A DNA stretch of 64,000 nucleotides from Sepioteuthis lessoniana (GCA_963585895.1 OY757907.1:111204502-111268501), one strand, 5' to 3'; positions 11,690-22,933 are shown, numbered from the stretch's first letter. The notes: a model not told the origin generated them from the sequence alone. Made by a program: numbers and translations.

Positions 11690-11905
11690 GGCTGTATCTC
11701 ACTATCATGTTCATAGCCTTAAGAAAGGCATGAACCCTCTTCTTTCTCTTGTTATAGATAAATAATAAGGCAGAGGGAATTCTCTTCGTCGAGCAACTTG
11801 AGTAAGAAAACCAGTAAGCAGAAGGAAACTTTAGAAAACCAGTCAAGGAGAAGGAAAAACTGAATATCAACTCATCTGGTCTCACAAAAGCCTTCACGGT
11901 CATTA
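11690..11905 (+). mobile_element. SINE-A, degraded
   Basis: Recognisable by AGAAAGGCATGAACCC, the AGGGAAT block, CAGTCAAGGAGAAGGA and a final CTGAAT...TCATCTGGT segment. Many substitutions. Confidence 0.5.
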
Positions 11906-12650
<745 letters not shown>

Positions 12651-12654
12651 AACT

Positions 12655-12746
12655 AGTCTCATAGGTCACTTACTATTGTGTAGTGAATTTGATTCTCACT
12701 AGGTGATCCTCATTTTTGGTCTTTTGCCACAACTAAAGTAAGGAAT
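12655..12746 (+). mobile_element. SINE-G 3' fragment
   Basis: GATTCTCACTAGGTGATCC, then a GGTCTTTTGCCACAACTAA tail. Abuts the 5S-like pair that follows. Confidence 0.5.
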
Positions 12747-12990
12747 CCCAGGTTCTCACCAGGTTGAAGTAAAGCAGCAGTTAGTCGGTTCAGTAAATTA
12801 ATGGGTAACTCCTTAATAACAACAGGTAATGTAAGCAATCAGAGGCTTGTTTGGCAGACTAAGCTTTCTACGTAACGAGAAAAACGAAGAAGTTTAGCAA
12901 CAAGAAATGTACTCAGTACTTGAATGGATGACCACTTAATAAGAGGAGGTAATGGAAGCATACCAAGGCCTGGGAGCTTGGCTAAGCAAA
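12747..12990 (+). mobile_element. 5S rRNA-like pair (5S-derived SINE?)
   Basis: Two units in tandem resemble the internal promoter region of 5S rRNA. Unit one has CCAGGTTCTCACC, GAAGTAAAGCAGC and AATGGGTAACTCC. Unit two has GAAGTTTAGCAAC and CAGTACTTGAATGGATGACC. Both continue with a shared non-5S segment (CTTAATAA, GGTAATG, AAGCA; 12801-12866 versus 12923-12986). A full 5S gene is not present, so a 5S-derived SINE (SINE3-like) or 5S pseudogene pair fits best. Confidence 0.5.
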
Positions 12991-13324
12991 TCTTAATAAA
13001 TTACTTGTGTGTACACAATTATGTATTTGAAAAGTGTGCGTTTGTGTGGAAATATGAGGTGCCACCGAAAGATCTGGGGAATTTGAACAGCATATGCAAG
13101 CCAAATGTAGTTTAAGTTTTTATGACAGCCCTTTGGAGCCGTACCCACTTTATGAGGCAGTTTATAAACAACTGGCAAGGAGACAAATTTAAAGGAACAG
13201 AAAAGGGAATTAAGTGTAAGAGGAAGAAATTTTTTTTTTGATATTCAGATTCTATAAACTTTTGGGTAGGATCTTTTCTGTATCTATCTGAGAAATATTG
13301 AGAGGAAAGAGGTAAAAAAGACAG
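12991..13324. other. Unassigned stretch
   Basis: Short reading frames on both strands without recognisable domains. No family repeat seen. Confidence 0.45.
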
Positions 13325-13995
13325 TATTTGGTTTGGTTTCTTTGTATAACTGTATATCAACTTTCTCGGGTTATTTTATGTCAAAGCCAACCTTGTTAAA
13401 GAACAATGGTGATACTACTTAACAGATAGTTGGTAGGATAAAAGGGGTTTGTATCTTTTCCAAGGATTTTAGTTTGAAAGTTAACTTCATAGTGTTATTG
13501 ATTTGGTTTGGGCTGGTTTTATCGCATATCACCCATTATTGGTTATTTATGTCCAAAATCTGTTTTTACATATATATTAAATATATGATTTGTCAACACA
13601 TTTTCTAGAAATACACAATAAAATGATCAAACAGTTCTATTTCTAACAATTCAATTTAGCAGGAATCATTTGTTTGTGCTCAGTTTAAATATCAAACAGT
13701 TCTATTTGACCCACAAATAGGACCCTATCTGGTGCTACTACTCCGGACATGACTGGACCAGGGAGCGATGGCAGTTAAGAGGTACTCACATTCTCTAAAA
13801 CTCTAGAATTCCGGGAGCTTCGCCATCAGATTGTTTAATGTCATATCAGGACACTCGTTGGGAGGTGTCTTAACCCGCAGCAGAGAAGTAGTCGGTGTAT
13901 TCTACAGCCCCTATCAACTGGGCTGACTGTTGCTGGAGTTTGAACTCACAACCATGTCGCAGTCCAGCATGTTAGTCACGATGCTTCACGGACCC
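13325..13995 (-). mobile_element. SINE-E split by a repeat C insertion
   Basis: The 3' tail part (GGTTTGGTTTCTTTG, TATATCAAC) lies at 13325-13498 and the tRNA-like head (GGAGTTTGAACTCAC, then GTTAGTCACGATGC) at 13931-13995. The two halves join to one SINE-E when the C copy between them is removed. Confidence 0.7.
13499..13930 (-). mobile_element. Repeat C copy inside SINE-E
   Basis: Complete short version of repeat C: tail at left (GGTTTTATCGCATATCACC), one or two core units (ACAGTTCTATTT, CAATTTAGC), then the conserved head block (TAGGACCCTATC, TCATATCAGGACACTC, GTCGGTGTATTCTACAGC, ACTGGGCT). Confidence 0.75.
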
Positions 13996-14165
13996 CCCTC
14001 CCCAGAGAGAAAGTAAGAAAAGAAGAATAACCAAGAGTTGTCGATAGTAGAATTTTTTCATTATAAACAGTGAAGAGCATTTTTAGAAATGTAGAAGTCA
14101 GCTTGTGAATCTATTGGGTTCTTCTTGCAATAGCCGTCCACGTTGATATTGGTACTTCTCTTTTT

Positions 14166-14372
14166 GGGACGGTGTAATGGTTATAAAAATAGATTCAGCA
14201 GTTCAGGTTCAAATCGAAGGTGAGGTCGTTTGCATTTCACTCTGTGCTACTCTATTGGTGAAGAAATTAATCCAATTTTCCTCCTTCTAGCTAGGGGTAA
14301 ATAGGAGGACAGACATGGCTCTTTTGTCATGGTATTGCAACTGGTCTAGAACGACGTAAAGATGAAATTTAA
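14166..14372 (+). mobile_element. SINE-A, degraded
   Basis: Head GGTGTAATGGTTATAA and B-box GGTTCAAATCGAAGG, then the GCATTTCACT and GGGGTAAATAGGAGGACAGAC family blocks. The 3' part is lost. Confidence 0.6.
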
Positions 14373-14489
14373 TGTAGCAATACTTTACTCATCCTACTGA
14401 TGGTAGTAAGGTTGGTTTAGTTTGGTTGGGTTTTATGGCATATCAACCATTGCAGGTAATTTGTTGCCAAATCCTCTTTATGCATATGT

Positions 14490-15120
14490 TGAAAAAGTCA
14501 AGTTGGCGATCTGAAGGATCTCTTTTCATAAGCTACTTAACAGAGGTGTAGGGGTGGGTACTACTCCTTTCCCTGGATTGCTCCACTTTACCCTTGATCA
14601 TCATCATCATCAAGTCGTGCCGCTAGCACGGATATCCCTGACCTTCTCTCGCCACATCTCCTTATCGTTAATCGCCTCTGGTAGGTCTTCAGAGCTACAT
14701 CCCGTATCCTCACATAGCTGCTGTATGTATGTTCGAGCTGGTCTTCCTGCTTTTGCTCGGCCATATGTGAGGGTCCATAAGAGTAAATCACTTATGAGCT
14801 CTTCCCTGCATCTCCAGCAGTGTTCTGCATGTCTGGTTCGTCTAACTTGGATAGTTTTCGTGATGGGAGGCAGGTGACCGTATTGTTGGTGCCTTGTTGG
14901 GTGTTGCCGCCAGGACTTGTTCAATATTGCTCTCAACATTCTTGTGTAATTGCCGTCTCGCTTCTTCTCCATCCGTTTTGTTAGCATCCAAGTATTGCAT
15001 CCCTTGATACGTACCTTTTAATGCTGAGTGTTAAGCATTTTTTGAGTCTTAAATTTGACACGACTTGAGATTGAACCCTGGTCTCCCGGGTATTTGGCGA
15101 ACAACCTACCCAATTGACCA
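14490..15120 (-). mobile_element. SINE-B carrying a LINE-P insertion
   Basis: SINE-B parts at 14490-14598 and 15001-15120 flank a LINE 3' end. The SINE sits between ATGCATATGT target duplications in a C copy, so order of events is C, then SINE-B, then LINE-P. Confidence 0.85.
14599..15000 (-). pseudogene. LINE-P 3' end (reverse transcriptase C-terminus)
   Basis: Minus-strand frame 14610-14987 (125 codons) encodes the C-terminal end of a non-LTR retrotransposon polyprotein, with typical features HLPPITKTI, RRTRH and GRPARTYIQQLC followed by WREKVRDIRASG. This tail is well known from RTE/Proto2-like endonuclease-reverse transcriptases of molluscs and other animals; the clade is inferred. The catalytic domains are absent because the copy is 5'-truncated. 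The stop codon opens a TGA-type 3' microsatellite (GATGATGATG). Target duplication CCCTTGAT flanks it (14591-14598, 15001-15008). Confidence 0.85.
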
Positions 15121-15145
15121 ATGCATATGTATTAAATATATACGA

Positions 15146-15640
15146 TTTGGGTTGGTTGGGTTTTATGGCATAACAGCCACTGCGGGTTATTTAATGCTAA
15201 ATTCTGTTTATACGAATATGTTGATCACTTTGTTAAATTAGTTAGAGCTTATTTTTTGCACACAATTAAATGGTTCTAAGAATTGCCGTGCATCACTAAT
15301 GATTCAATTAAACATCAATCATTTGTTTATACACAGTTAAATGATCAAACAATTCTATTTCTAACAATTCTGTTTAGTGTTAGTAATTTGTCTGCACACA
15401 GATCAATGTCAAACAGTTCTATTTGACCCACAGATAGGACCCTATCAGTTGCTACCTCTTCGGGTCTATGTGAGCTTGCGAGCGATGGTAATAAAGGGGT
15501 ACTCCACAATCTTCAAGACCGGTGTCTCATCCTCAAATGGTTTTGTGTCATATCTGTGACACTCATTGAGGTGGGGGGTCTTATCCTTCTGCAGAGATGC
15601 AGTCGGTGTATTCTACTTCACCAGATGACGGGGCTGGGTA
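15146..15640 (-). mobile_element. Repeat C copy
   Basis: Tail GGTTGGTTGGGTTTTATGGC at left, core with repeated CAATTCTATTT / TTTGTCTGCACACAG units, and head block with TAGGACCCTATCAG, AAGGGGTACTCCACA and GCAGTCGGTGTATTC at right. Confidence 0.8.
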
Positions 15641-15675
15641 GAGATGTTGAGTAAAGCAATCTTATTTATGAAGGA

Positions 15676-15905
15676 GTAGTGTTCGCCAATGGCCTGGGAG
15701 ACCTGGGTTCAATTCCAGATCGAGTCATACCAAAGACTCAGAAAATGGTACTTGATGCTACCTTGCTTAACAATTTGCATTATAAGGTAAGGATCAAGGG
15801 TAAATTGAAGCAATCCCGGGAAAAGAGTAGCGCACTCCCCTACACTTTGGTGTAGTAGCTATCGAAAAGGGAGCCTTTGGGTCACCCTCGACTACGGACG
15901 CCAAC
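15676..15905 (+). mobile_element. SINE-B copy, head slightly short
   Basis: B-box GGTTCAATTCC, then CATACCAAAGACTCAG, GGTACTTGATGCTACC, GATCAAGGGTAAA and a 3' end CACCCTCGACTACGGACGCC. The A-box part is truncated. Confidence 0.85.
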
Positions 15906-15995
15906 CAACAACAACAAATGATTCTAATTATCATATCATAATTTGTTATCTTTTAATCATCAAAATCCTCAATATAACATATAGCTTGAATAAGT

Positions 15996-16236
15996 AAAGT
16001 TAGCGACCATAGTCGAGGGTAACCCGAAGGCTCCCTTTTCGATAGCTACTACACCAATGTGTAGGGGAGGGCGCTACTCCTTCCCTGGATTGCTCTACTT
16101 TACCCTTGATCCGTACCTTATAATGCTGAGTGTTAAGCAAGGAGGCATCAAGTACCATTTTTTGAGTCTTTGGTATGACTCGACCCGGGATTGAACCCAG
16201 GTCTACCGGCCCATTGGCGAAACCTCATCAAATTAA
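15996..16236 (-). mobile_element. SINE-B copy
   Basis: Well-conserved inverted counterpart of the preceding copy. Together the two B copies form an inverted pair 90 bp apart. Confidence 0.85.
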
Positions 16237-16238
16237 CC

Positions 16239-16458
16239 TCCTTTTTTAATGGCATATCAACCTTCATAGGTTATCTAATGTCAAATCAATAACAGTAGTA
16301 CTATTTGACTCATCGCTGGGGTGGGGGTTAAGTAGTTTCATACCATTCTCAAGTGTATTTTTTAAATGAATATAACAGCATAACTCGAGTTTGAACTCAC
16401 TCAATACAAATTCACAGTCAAGCACATTAGCCACTACACCCCACGGATTCCCCATTAA
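16239..16458 (-). mobile_element. SINE-E copy
   Basis: Shared tail TTAATGGCATATCAACC at left, CATACCATTCTCAAGTG centre, head with GAGTTTGAACTCACTC and TTAGCCACTACACC at right. Directly abuts the SINE-B head. Confidence 0.75.
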
Positions 16459-16674
16459 ACTATCCTTCCTTTTGTGAATTGAATTGGAAATTGCTTATTC
16501 TTTAAGATAATTTTAAGTTTATTGTTTTAATAAAAATCTTTGTCGGATGCTGTTTTTGTTGAGTTACAGTTGAGAAAAAAAAAAAAAGAATCAATTGATA
16601 AAATGAATTTATTTCATTAGGCAAAAATGTAAAACAAACGAAAGCAACTACATAATGCCTTATAATTCCTGAGC

Positions 16675-16860
16675 TGACGTGGTTCGATTGCTGGCTGAGC
16701 GGTATGATACTAAGTCTAACGTAAAGTTAGGCGGGTTTCGATCCCAGCTTCAAGCGTCCTACGTGTCTAGCCCCACTGAAGAGTTGTGATACAACAAAAC
16801 AGCCTGTCTATGGATGACTATAAACACACACGTACGCACGCACGAGAATTTTTGTAATAT
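16675..16860 (+). mobile_element. SINE-H copy
   Basis: tRNA-like region with TGGCTGAGCGG and GGGTTTCGATCCC, then CAAGCGTCCTACGTGTC and GTGGATGACT-like end (TATGGATGACTATA) running into CA/TA repeats. A second copy lies at 20384-20490. Confidence 0.65.
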
Positions 16861-17020
16861 ATTGATATTTTCCCGGTAGTTCTATTGTTTTTTTCCCTGT
16901 CATTTTCCATCTTTTTCCGTTCACATTATTTATTCTTGTGATTATGCTCATTATTTGAGCGCTTTTCAGGATTTTTTTTTCATTTTATTTCCATTATTAT
17001 TCTGCCGCCCTTGTGGTACC

Positions 17021-17230
17021 AGTCATCTACATCTGCAGAATTTCATCTGTAAACTTATCATATGTTCCATCATTGAAGTCTATCAAAAATTTACTCCATA
17101 TCCTACAGGCTGAAGGTTACTTTAATTTTATGCCAATTCATTTTTTTATTTTTCAAAATTTTGCAAGTCAAAATTGGGGTGCATCCTTGAGGCCAGAATG
17201 TTCTCCATGCCAGGAAATACAGTAATTCTA
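17021..17230 (+). repeat. Element J, copy 1
   Basis: About 210 bp nearly identical to 18002-18218 (starts GTCATCTACATCTGCAG, ends ATGCCAGGAAAT). Short reading frame across it is not recognisable. Class unknown. Confidence 0.7.
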
Positions 17231-17785
17231 ACTTTGAAATGTTAGATTTTTAAAGGTTTTGCCTTTTTTTGTTATGCTAATGATATTTTTAGTGTTTAAC
17301 TATGTACATTGCATCTAAAATTTAAATTGCCTTCTCTAAAAAAATATCTTTACGAATTTTACATTATAAAATTAGATTTACTTTATAAAATTCTTTACTA
17401 AGTTATAAATTACTCTGCATATATATAAAAAAAATTAATTTCAGTGAAGATTGCATAAAAATGATAATAACCACCATTCTTATATTTTCTTCCTGTTGTA
17501 AATATTTCTGTGTATCATTTTACTAACATTCACATGTAAAGTTGTTTTATTCATTTTAACTAAGCTGATTTACATATGCGGTCTTGTTAGATGAGATGGT
17601 CCTAAGAGAAATGGTGACGTATGTGCTGACATAACACAGAATGTTACTTTATTTTAAAACTGAAATTGAATATGTTTGAGCTTATAGTTTTTCTTCTCAT
17701 AAAATGCTCATAAATATCATTACTGCTCATCAGATTACACAGCAAAACTGACCCCCTCACCACCCCCAAAAAATCAGTTGTATAT
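17231..17785. other. Unassigned AT-rich stretch
   Basis: No gene or family repeat recognised. Confidence 0.5.
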
Positions 17786-18001
17786 TAGGTTTGGTTTGAC
17801 CTGGTTTTATGGCATATCAACAGTTGTTAGTTATTTAATGCCAAATCCTGTTTTTACATATATATTAAAATATTAATAAACACATTCTGTAGAGTCACAC
17901 AGTTAAATTCTAAAACAGTTGTATTTCCAATAATTCTATTTAGCATAAGTTAACAAAGTTAAATGTTTCGTATGATTGCTACGCGTCACTAACAATTCAA
18001 T

Positions 18002-18218
18002 AAGAGTCATCTACATCTGCAGAATTTCATCTGTAAACTTATCATATGTTCCATCATTGAAGTCTATCAAAATTTACTCCATATCCTACAGGCTGAAGGT
18101 TACTTTAATTTTATGCCAATTCATTTTTTTATTTTTCAAAATTTTGCAAGTCAAAATTGGGGTGCATCCTTGAAGCCAGAATGTTCTCCATGCCAGGAAA
18201 TGCTGTAATTCCACTTAA
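18002..18218 (+). mobile_element. Element J, copy 2, inside repeat C
   Basis: Insertion flanked by AATTCAAT on both sides (17994-18001 and 18219-18226); the host C reads through when it is removed. Nearly identical to copy 1 about 1 kb upstream, hence relatively young. Confidence 0.75.
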
Positions 18219-18408
18219 AATTCAATTAGACAGTCATTTATTTATACGCAGTTAAATGATTAAACAATTCAATCTAGCATGAGTCATTTGTTTGCACGCA
18301 GTTAAAATGTATAACAGTTCTATTTGACCCATAGATAGGAAACTATCAGGTGCTACAATGCCAGGCCAGAATTGACCTGAAAGCAGTGAGACTGTTGAAT
18401 GTTATATC

Positions 18409-18903
18409 TGTTGTATATTGACCTTCGACCTGGCCAGACATGCCATTCCAAAGACGGCGGAAGTGCATATTCCATTGGCGTAGGCGGGTTTGGCTGACAA
18501 AATGGGACAAGGTAAAATCCCATGGTACAGTCATAGACTGATGCACGAGAAGAGAGTGACCTGTGAACTACATGACAGTTATTTCTGCTCGATGACAATA
18601 AAACATGCCATTCCAAGGACAGCGGAAGTGACACATCCCGATGGCCAGTTATGGGGAGATACTGAGGCCTCGTCGCATATATTATGGCAAGGAACATCAT
18701 GAAATCGCCCTGCAGGAAATGCATCGCACTTTCACTTTTGTTAGAAATAACATTAGGAAAGCAAGGAAAAAGGCAACAGATGGGTTCCAGAGTAAGACTA
18801 AGGACGTCAAATTTAAGGTTGGTGATTTAGTGTATTCTAAGAACCACCATTAGAGGGGGAAATTAGACGTGCGCTGGCGGCCATATTATGTGGCTATACA
18901 ACA
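18409..18903 (+). mobile_element. LTR1 (Ty3/gypsy), internally deleted
   Basis: Begins TGTTGTATATTGACC as the solo LTR at 54114, and ends GTGGCTATACAACA as the complement of the LTR at 25270. Only the LTR extremities are left, with internal sequence including an integrase tail. TATC duplications flank it (18405-18408, 18904-18907). A segment beginning ACATGCCATTCCA is duplicated internally (18439 and 18604). Confidence 0.75.
18641..18895 (+). pseudogene. Ty3/gypsy integrase C-terminal fragment
   Basis: A 70-codon frame ends with LRPRRIYYGKEHHE, ALQEMHRTF, an arginine/lysine-rich helix and FKVGDLVYSKNHH, and after a stop continues RGKLDVRWRPYY. The KVGD-V motif followed by a KLD-WRPYY segment is typical of the C-terminal domain of gypsy-class integrases. 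The catalytic core is absent. Decayed, non-functional. Confidence 0.8.
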
Positions 18904-18996
18904 TATCCAGGACACTCGTTAGGGTAGGGTCTTACCCCTCAGCAGAGATGCCGTCAGTGTATTCAACAGTCCCTGTTGACAGGGCTGTGTATATGA

Positions 18997-19314
18997 GAAG
19001 TAGATTTTATATAATCATCACACTTTGATGGATTTTTTATTGTGAGAGTATTGTAGATAGTTTTGAGAATATCTTGCGTCAAATTTCTTGATTGAATGTT
19101 TGACCTTGAATATTGCCCAGAATTCATCTGAACAACTTAAGTTTGTTGTAAATTCTGGTATAATAAATTTGACATTTCATTTTAGGTAGAGAAATTTTAT
19201 TTATTCTGAGTAATGTGTGTTTGCACATTACCAATTTTCATTTGGGACCATCAATTCAGACAAGTACCTAAGATCAAGACTGCCAGTAAAACTTCAATTT
19301 ACTTCAATAGTGTG
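18997..19314. other. Unassigned stretch
   Basis: No recognised feature. Confidence 0.5.
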
Positions 19315-19608
19315 GAGGTGCCCGTGGTGTAATGGTTATTGTTGTAGGAAATGGACACAGCGACACGATTTCAAATCCTGGGCGAGTCTGATTGCATTTC
19401 ACATAGCACTAGTACCCTTGGGAAAGGTATGAATCCAATTATTCTCCCTCCAGCTATGAGTAAATAGTAGGACAGACTCGGTTCTTTAGCCTTGGTGAGG
19501 CAACTAGTCTAGGAGAAGGAAAATTAAATTTAAACCTGTTAAATTTCGCTTTAAAAAAATTGACCTTGTGTCATATCCTGCCTGAGCAGAGGGTTTAGGT
19601 AAATATGA
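19315..19608 (+). mobile_element. SINE-A, full length
   Basis: Head CCCGTGGTGTAATGGTTATT (A-box region), CGATTTCAAATCCTGG (B-box), and all later family blocks to a GGTAAATATG end. Typical full family length of about 290 bp. Confidence 0.9.
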
Positions 19609-19784
19609 ATAGTTCCATGAGGCTACCTCACCAAAGTCTATCCCATTAAGCTTAGCTATGTTTAGTATTAGGCCATTGTATGTAGTTAGACATTTATGAA
19701 GACTGAACTCACTTCCCTACTAATCTGTACAGCTTGCTAATTATCCTGTCAAGGTATTTGGTTTTTTTTTTTATAATTTTATTG

Positions 19785-20018
19785 GGTTTGGGTTCTTTGA
19801 TTAATGACACATCAAACTTTGTAGGTTATTTAATGCCAGCGCCATTCTTCTTGAAAAACAGTACTATTTAACCCATAGCTAGGAGGATAAGGGGGGTATA
19901 TATTTTTCCCAGAGGTATTTTTTCAAAAGTGAACTTAATAGCATGCCTGGAGTTTGAACTCGCTTACTATGATCCCGCAGTCCATGGCATTAACCATTAT
20001 GCCATGAGGAGACCAGCG
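19785..20018 (-). mobile_element. SINE-E with 9-bp target duplication
   Basis: Full copy from the shared tail to the tRNA-like head (GTTTGAACTCGC, TTAACCATTATGCCATG on the + strand). ATTTTATTG occurs on both sides (19776-19784, 20019-20027), supporting retrotransposition. Confidence 0.9.
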
Positions 20019-20027
20019 ATTTTATTG

Positions 20028-20340
20028 AGGTATTGAATTTTGAATCCACAAAGTCCTTTTATTATGTGCAAGAGAAATTTGTGGTCAAATGTTTTTTTTC
20101 TTTATTTCATATTTTTTACTTGTATTGAATATTTTAAATATTCTCTTAAAAACCAGGCATTATTTTTGGGAAATGATCTTTTTTACTTACATGTCACTAT
20201 TTCTATTTAGTATAATATATACTTTTGATTTATTTTATTCATTGTTTTCTATCAAAACATCTGGCTCATTAAACTCTTGTGTTATATGCATATAATAAAA
20301 AGAAAATATGTAAAAAAAATGAATATGTATTTAGTAAATA

Positions 20341-20383
<43 letters not shown>
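20028..20383. other. AT-rich stretch with (TA)n
   Basis: No gene; (TA)n at about 20342-20382 leads into SINE-H. Confidence 0.6.
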
Positions 20384-20395
<12 letters not shown>

Positions 20396-20487
20396 TAGTT
20401 AGATGGGTTTTGATCCTGGCTTCAAGCGTCCTATGTGTCTAGCCACACTGAAGAGTTCTGATAGAACGAAAAAGTCTGTCTGTGGAT

Positions 20488-20490
<3 letters not shown>
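20384..20490 (+). mobile_element. SINE-H 3' part between (TA)n arrays
   Basis: Shares with 16740-16850 the GGGTTTTGATCCTGGC box, CAAGCGTCCTATGTGTC and GTGGATGACTATA. Bracketed by (TA)n at 20342-20382 and 20490-20529, as if inserted into or seeding a TA array. Confidence 0.7.
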
Positions 20491-20529
<39 letters not shown>

Positions 20530-20532
<3 letters not shown>

Positions 20533-22308
20533 AAAGTTACCTTCAATTTTGTTCATTCCATCACTATTTTAGAATCAAAATTTAAATTTATGCTTTCTGA
20601 ATATTTTAAAGATTTACATTAGAATTTTAAAAATTTATTCTTTTAATTATATTCTTATTAGCTATAATGATTTTTTTTTGCTATTGACAAGCAATCTATG
20701 TAAAAGAAAGGAAAAAAATTATATCAAATGTCATTCAACAAATAAGATTAATTCTTTTGAATAAAGCAAAATAGTTTTCAGAATTTTTTTCAATAAGCAT
20801 AAACTCTACCTTGTAAAATTGGTTAATTACAAATACTGGTTTTGAGGCTAATCAAAATAGCTGTGAATCAAACAGAGGAGCCCGCGTCAAGAAAAAAAAA
20901 ACAATCCATTGAGTGCAAGCTCTTTCTGGCAAAGAAAAAATTGAGGGTATAGCAGGTCATGCTGATAGTTTTCTGAGACATGAAAGAACCCATCACCATT
21001 GATTTTCTTAAAAAAGATGGAATTGTGAAAAATTTTTCCTATAGGAAACTTTTTAAGTAAAATTCACCTTATTTATTGAATAACCCTCATCATTTCATTT
21101 ACTTGTACACAAATATATAAACATATGCAAGTATTCTCATATATCTAAAAATAAAGTCATACTTTTTCTTATTACTTTTAGCACATAAGTTTAAGATATT
21201 TTCATGAGAATTTAATACATCTATCTTGATTATAAATAGTATGACTTTCTATTTGCTTCTTTGTTGAAATCTAAAAGTGTAATAATATCTGTTACGAGTA
21301 TCATAGTTCTCGTTTAACTCCCAGTAAATAAAAGAATAATAGAATCCTGTATGTAGCCTGGATTAAAAGTGCTATCATGGAAGCCTGATGATGAATGTTT
21401 TTTAGACCTTATTTTTCCAATGCAGGTATAATTGGGGAATTAGAAAAGTTATGGCGGATGGGTTAAAGCCTTGCCTGTTTACCACAGATAGAGATATTAC
21501 ACTCTGATCCTTGGTAGAAATGCTAATACACATGTAAATAACCCCAAATTTTCTTCTGGAAAAATGCATTCTGGATTATTTATGTTAAAATTAACTATGT
21601 TTTATGGATGTATTTATTTGGAGAGCTTGAGGTAAGCATGACAGGCTACACCTTTTCCTCGGTTTTGTATGTAGGCTGTATTTCTTGTTATCTGATTGAA
21701 GGTTAATTGTCTGAGCTGAAAGCATTTATTACATTTAGATCTATATTGCAAATTTTTTTTTTTTTTTGTCCATTGCAAAGAAATTTTATTCTCTCTCCTT
21801 ATGTACAACAACATCAATGAAATATCTATCTAAGCCTGTCATATCTTTTATTTGTTCCTTGTTATCGATTGTATTCTTTCTTAATGATAAGAATTTTAAC
21901 ACTTTAATATTCGATAGATTTTTAAACTTCATTATTTGTTTTATTTACATTTAAGCAATTTAATAATTTTAAATTTTCCTGAATTTTTTTTTATATCTCA
22001 TAATTACCTCAAATTTTCCTTTTAATTAGAACATCTTCCATTTTTCACCCATTTTTTGCTATTTTTTCTTCCATTTTTATTTCTCTGTTCTAATAATCTT
22101 TATTTAATCTTGTTTTTTTTCCATTTTTTCTCTTTTCAAGCAATAGTGATCCTTGTCTATCACAGACTTAGTTCATATCTTACTCATTTTTTTTTTCTTT
22201 TTTACTTACTATCTAAAGATGCTGTGTATTTTTATTGTTTTTGGTTCTACATAAAACTGAGTCTTCAATAGGGTGTTTATATCTTGTTTTTAAAATAACT
22301 AGGATTAA
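20530..22308. other. Long AT-rich stretch
   Basis: No gene or family repeat apart from the K repeat at 21493. Poly-T at 21756-21769, pyrimidine-rich 22020-22210. Confidence 0.5.
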
Positions 22309-22385
22309 CACACAGGCACTACACTCTGATCCTAGACTGAAATACTAATCCCTATGTAAATAATCCCATAAGTTTTGATTGGTAC
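21493..22385 (+). repeat. Repeat K pair
   Basis: The segment ACACTCTGATCC, GAAATGCTAAT, ATGTAAATAACCCC at 21493-21560 recurs with changes at 22309-22385, about 815 bp apart and in the same orientation. Class unknown. Confidence 0.6.
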
Positions 22386-22399
22386 AAAGTCAGTCAACA

Positions 22400-22532
22400 A
22401 AAGGCAACTGGGTTTTTAGTTATGCAACCAGTTTCTGAGAAGAAAAACTGAATTCAAATCAGTTGTACTCCACTTAAAAATTGACCTTGTGTCACATTCT
22501 GCTTGTGATGGAAAAGTTGAATAAGGACATAT
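22400..22532 (+). mobile_element. SINE-A 3' fragment
   Basis: Has the GCAACCAGTTTCTGAGAAG, CTGAATTCAAATCAG and GACCTTGTGTCACATTCTGC blocks. 5' half absent; abuts repeat K. Confidence 0.75.
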
Positions 22533-22933
22533 ATAAAATTGTGTTGCCAAAACAACCATTTCTTCTCATCTCAAACAAATTTCTGATGAGTCAATTTCTT
22601 GATGGGATAAGCTGATTTGTATATTTAGCTTAAAAATTTAATTATGAAAAACAAAACAAATTGAAAAAAAAATTGGAAAGGGATCAATAAAGCATTCTAA
22701 GTCATTTAAGTATGTCTTATTGATCATTTTCAAATTGATCTTTCCTGACAATTTTTTAAAAATATAGGATTGCTTTTATAATGGTTATGATTTGTAATAG
22801 ACCTGGCATCAATGTTAGCTTTATTATAGATCAAACTGCACCCAGAAATTTAATTTTCTCTAAATTAAGATATACAGAGTGTTTAAGAAAATTTGATGTC
22901 ATTTCATTTTGAAATGGCTGCCAAGTACATCTA
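22533..22933. other. Unassigned stretch
   Basis: May include decayed upstream parts of the transposase relic that follows; nothing else recognised. Confidence 0.45.

Larger units (their letters stand above)
14411..15145 (-). mobile_element. Repeat C host, interrupted
   Basis: C tail segment 14411-14489 continues at 15121-15145 after removal of the inserted SINE-B. The 10-bp sequence ATGCATATGT is present at both junctions (14480-14489 and 15121-15130). A second C copy begins immediately to the right. Confidence 0.8.
17787..18996 (-). mobile_element. Repeat C, doubly interrupted
   Basis: C pieces at 17787-18001, 18219-18408 and 18904-18996 assemble into one copy. Element J and an LTR1 insertion account for the gaps. 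Confidence 0.8.

Noticed and set aside
11430-11903. 157-codon minus-strand reading frame.
   Set aside because: Crosses a GT array and a decayed SINE-A; composition is that of translated repeats.
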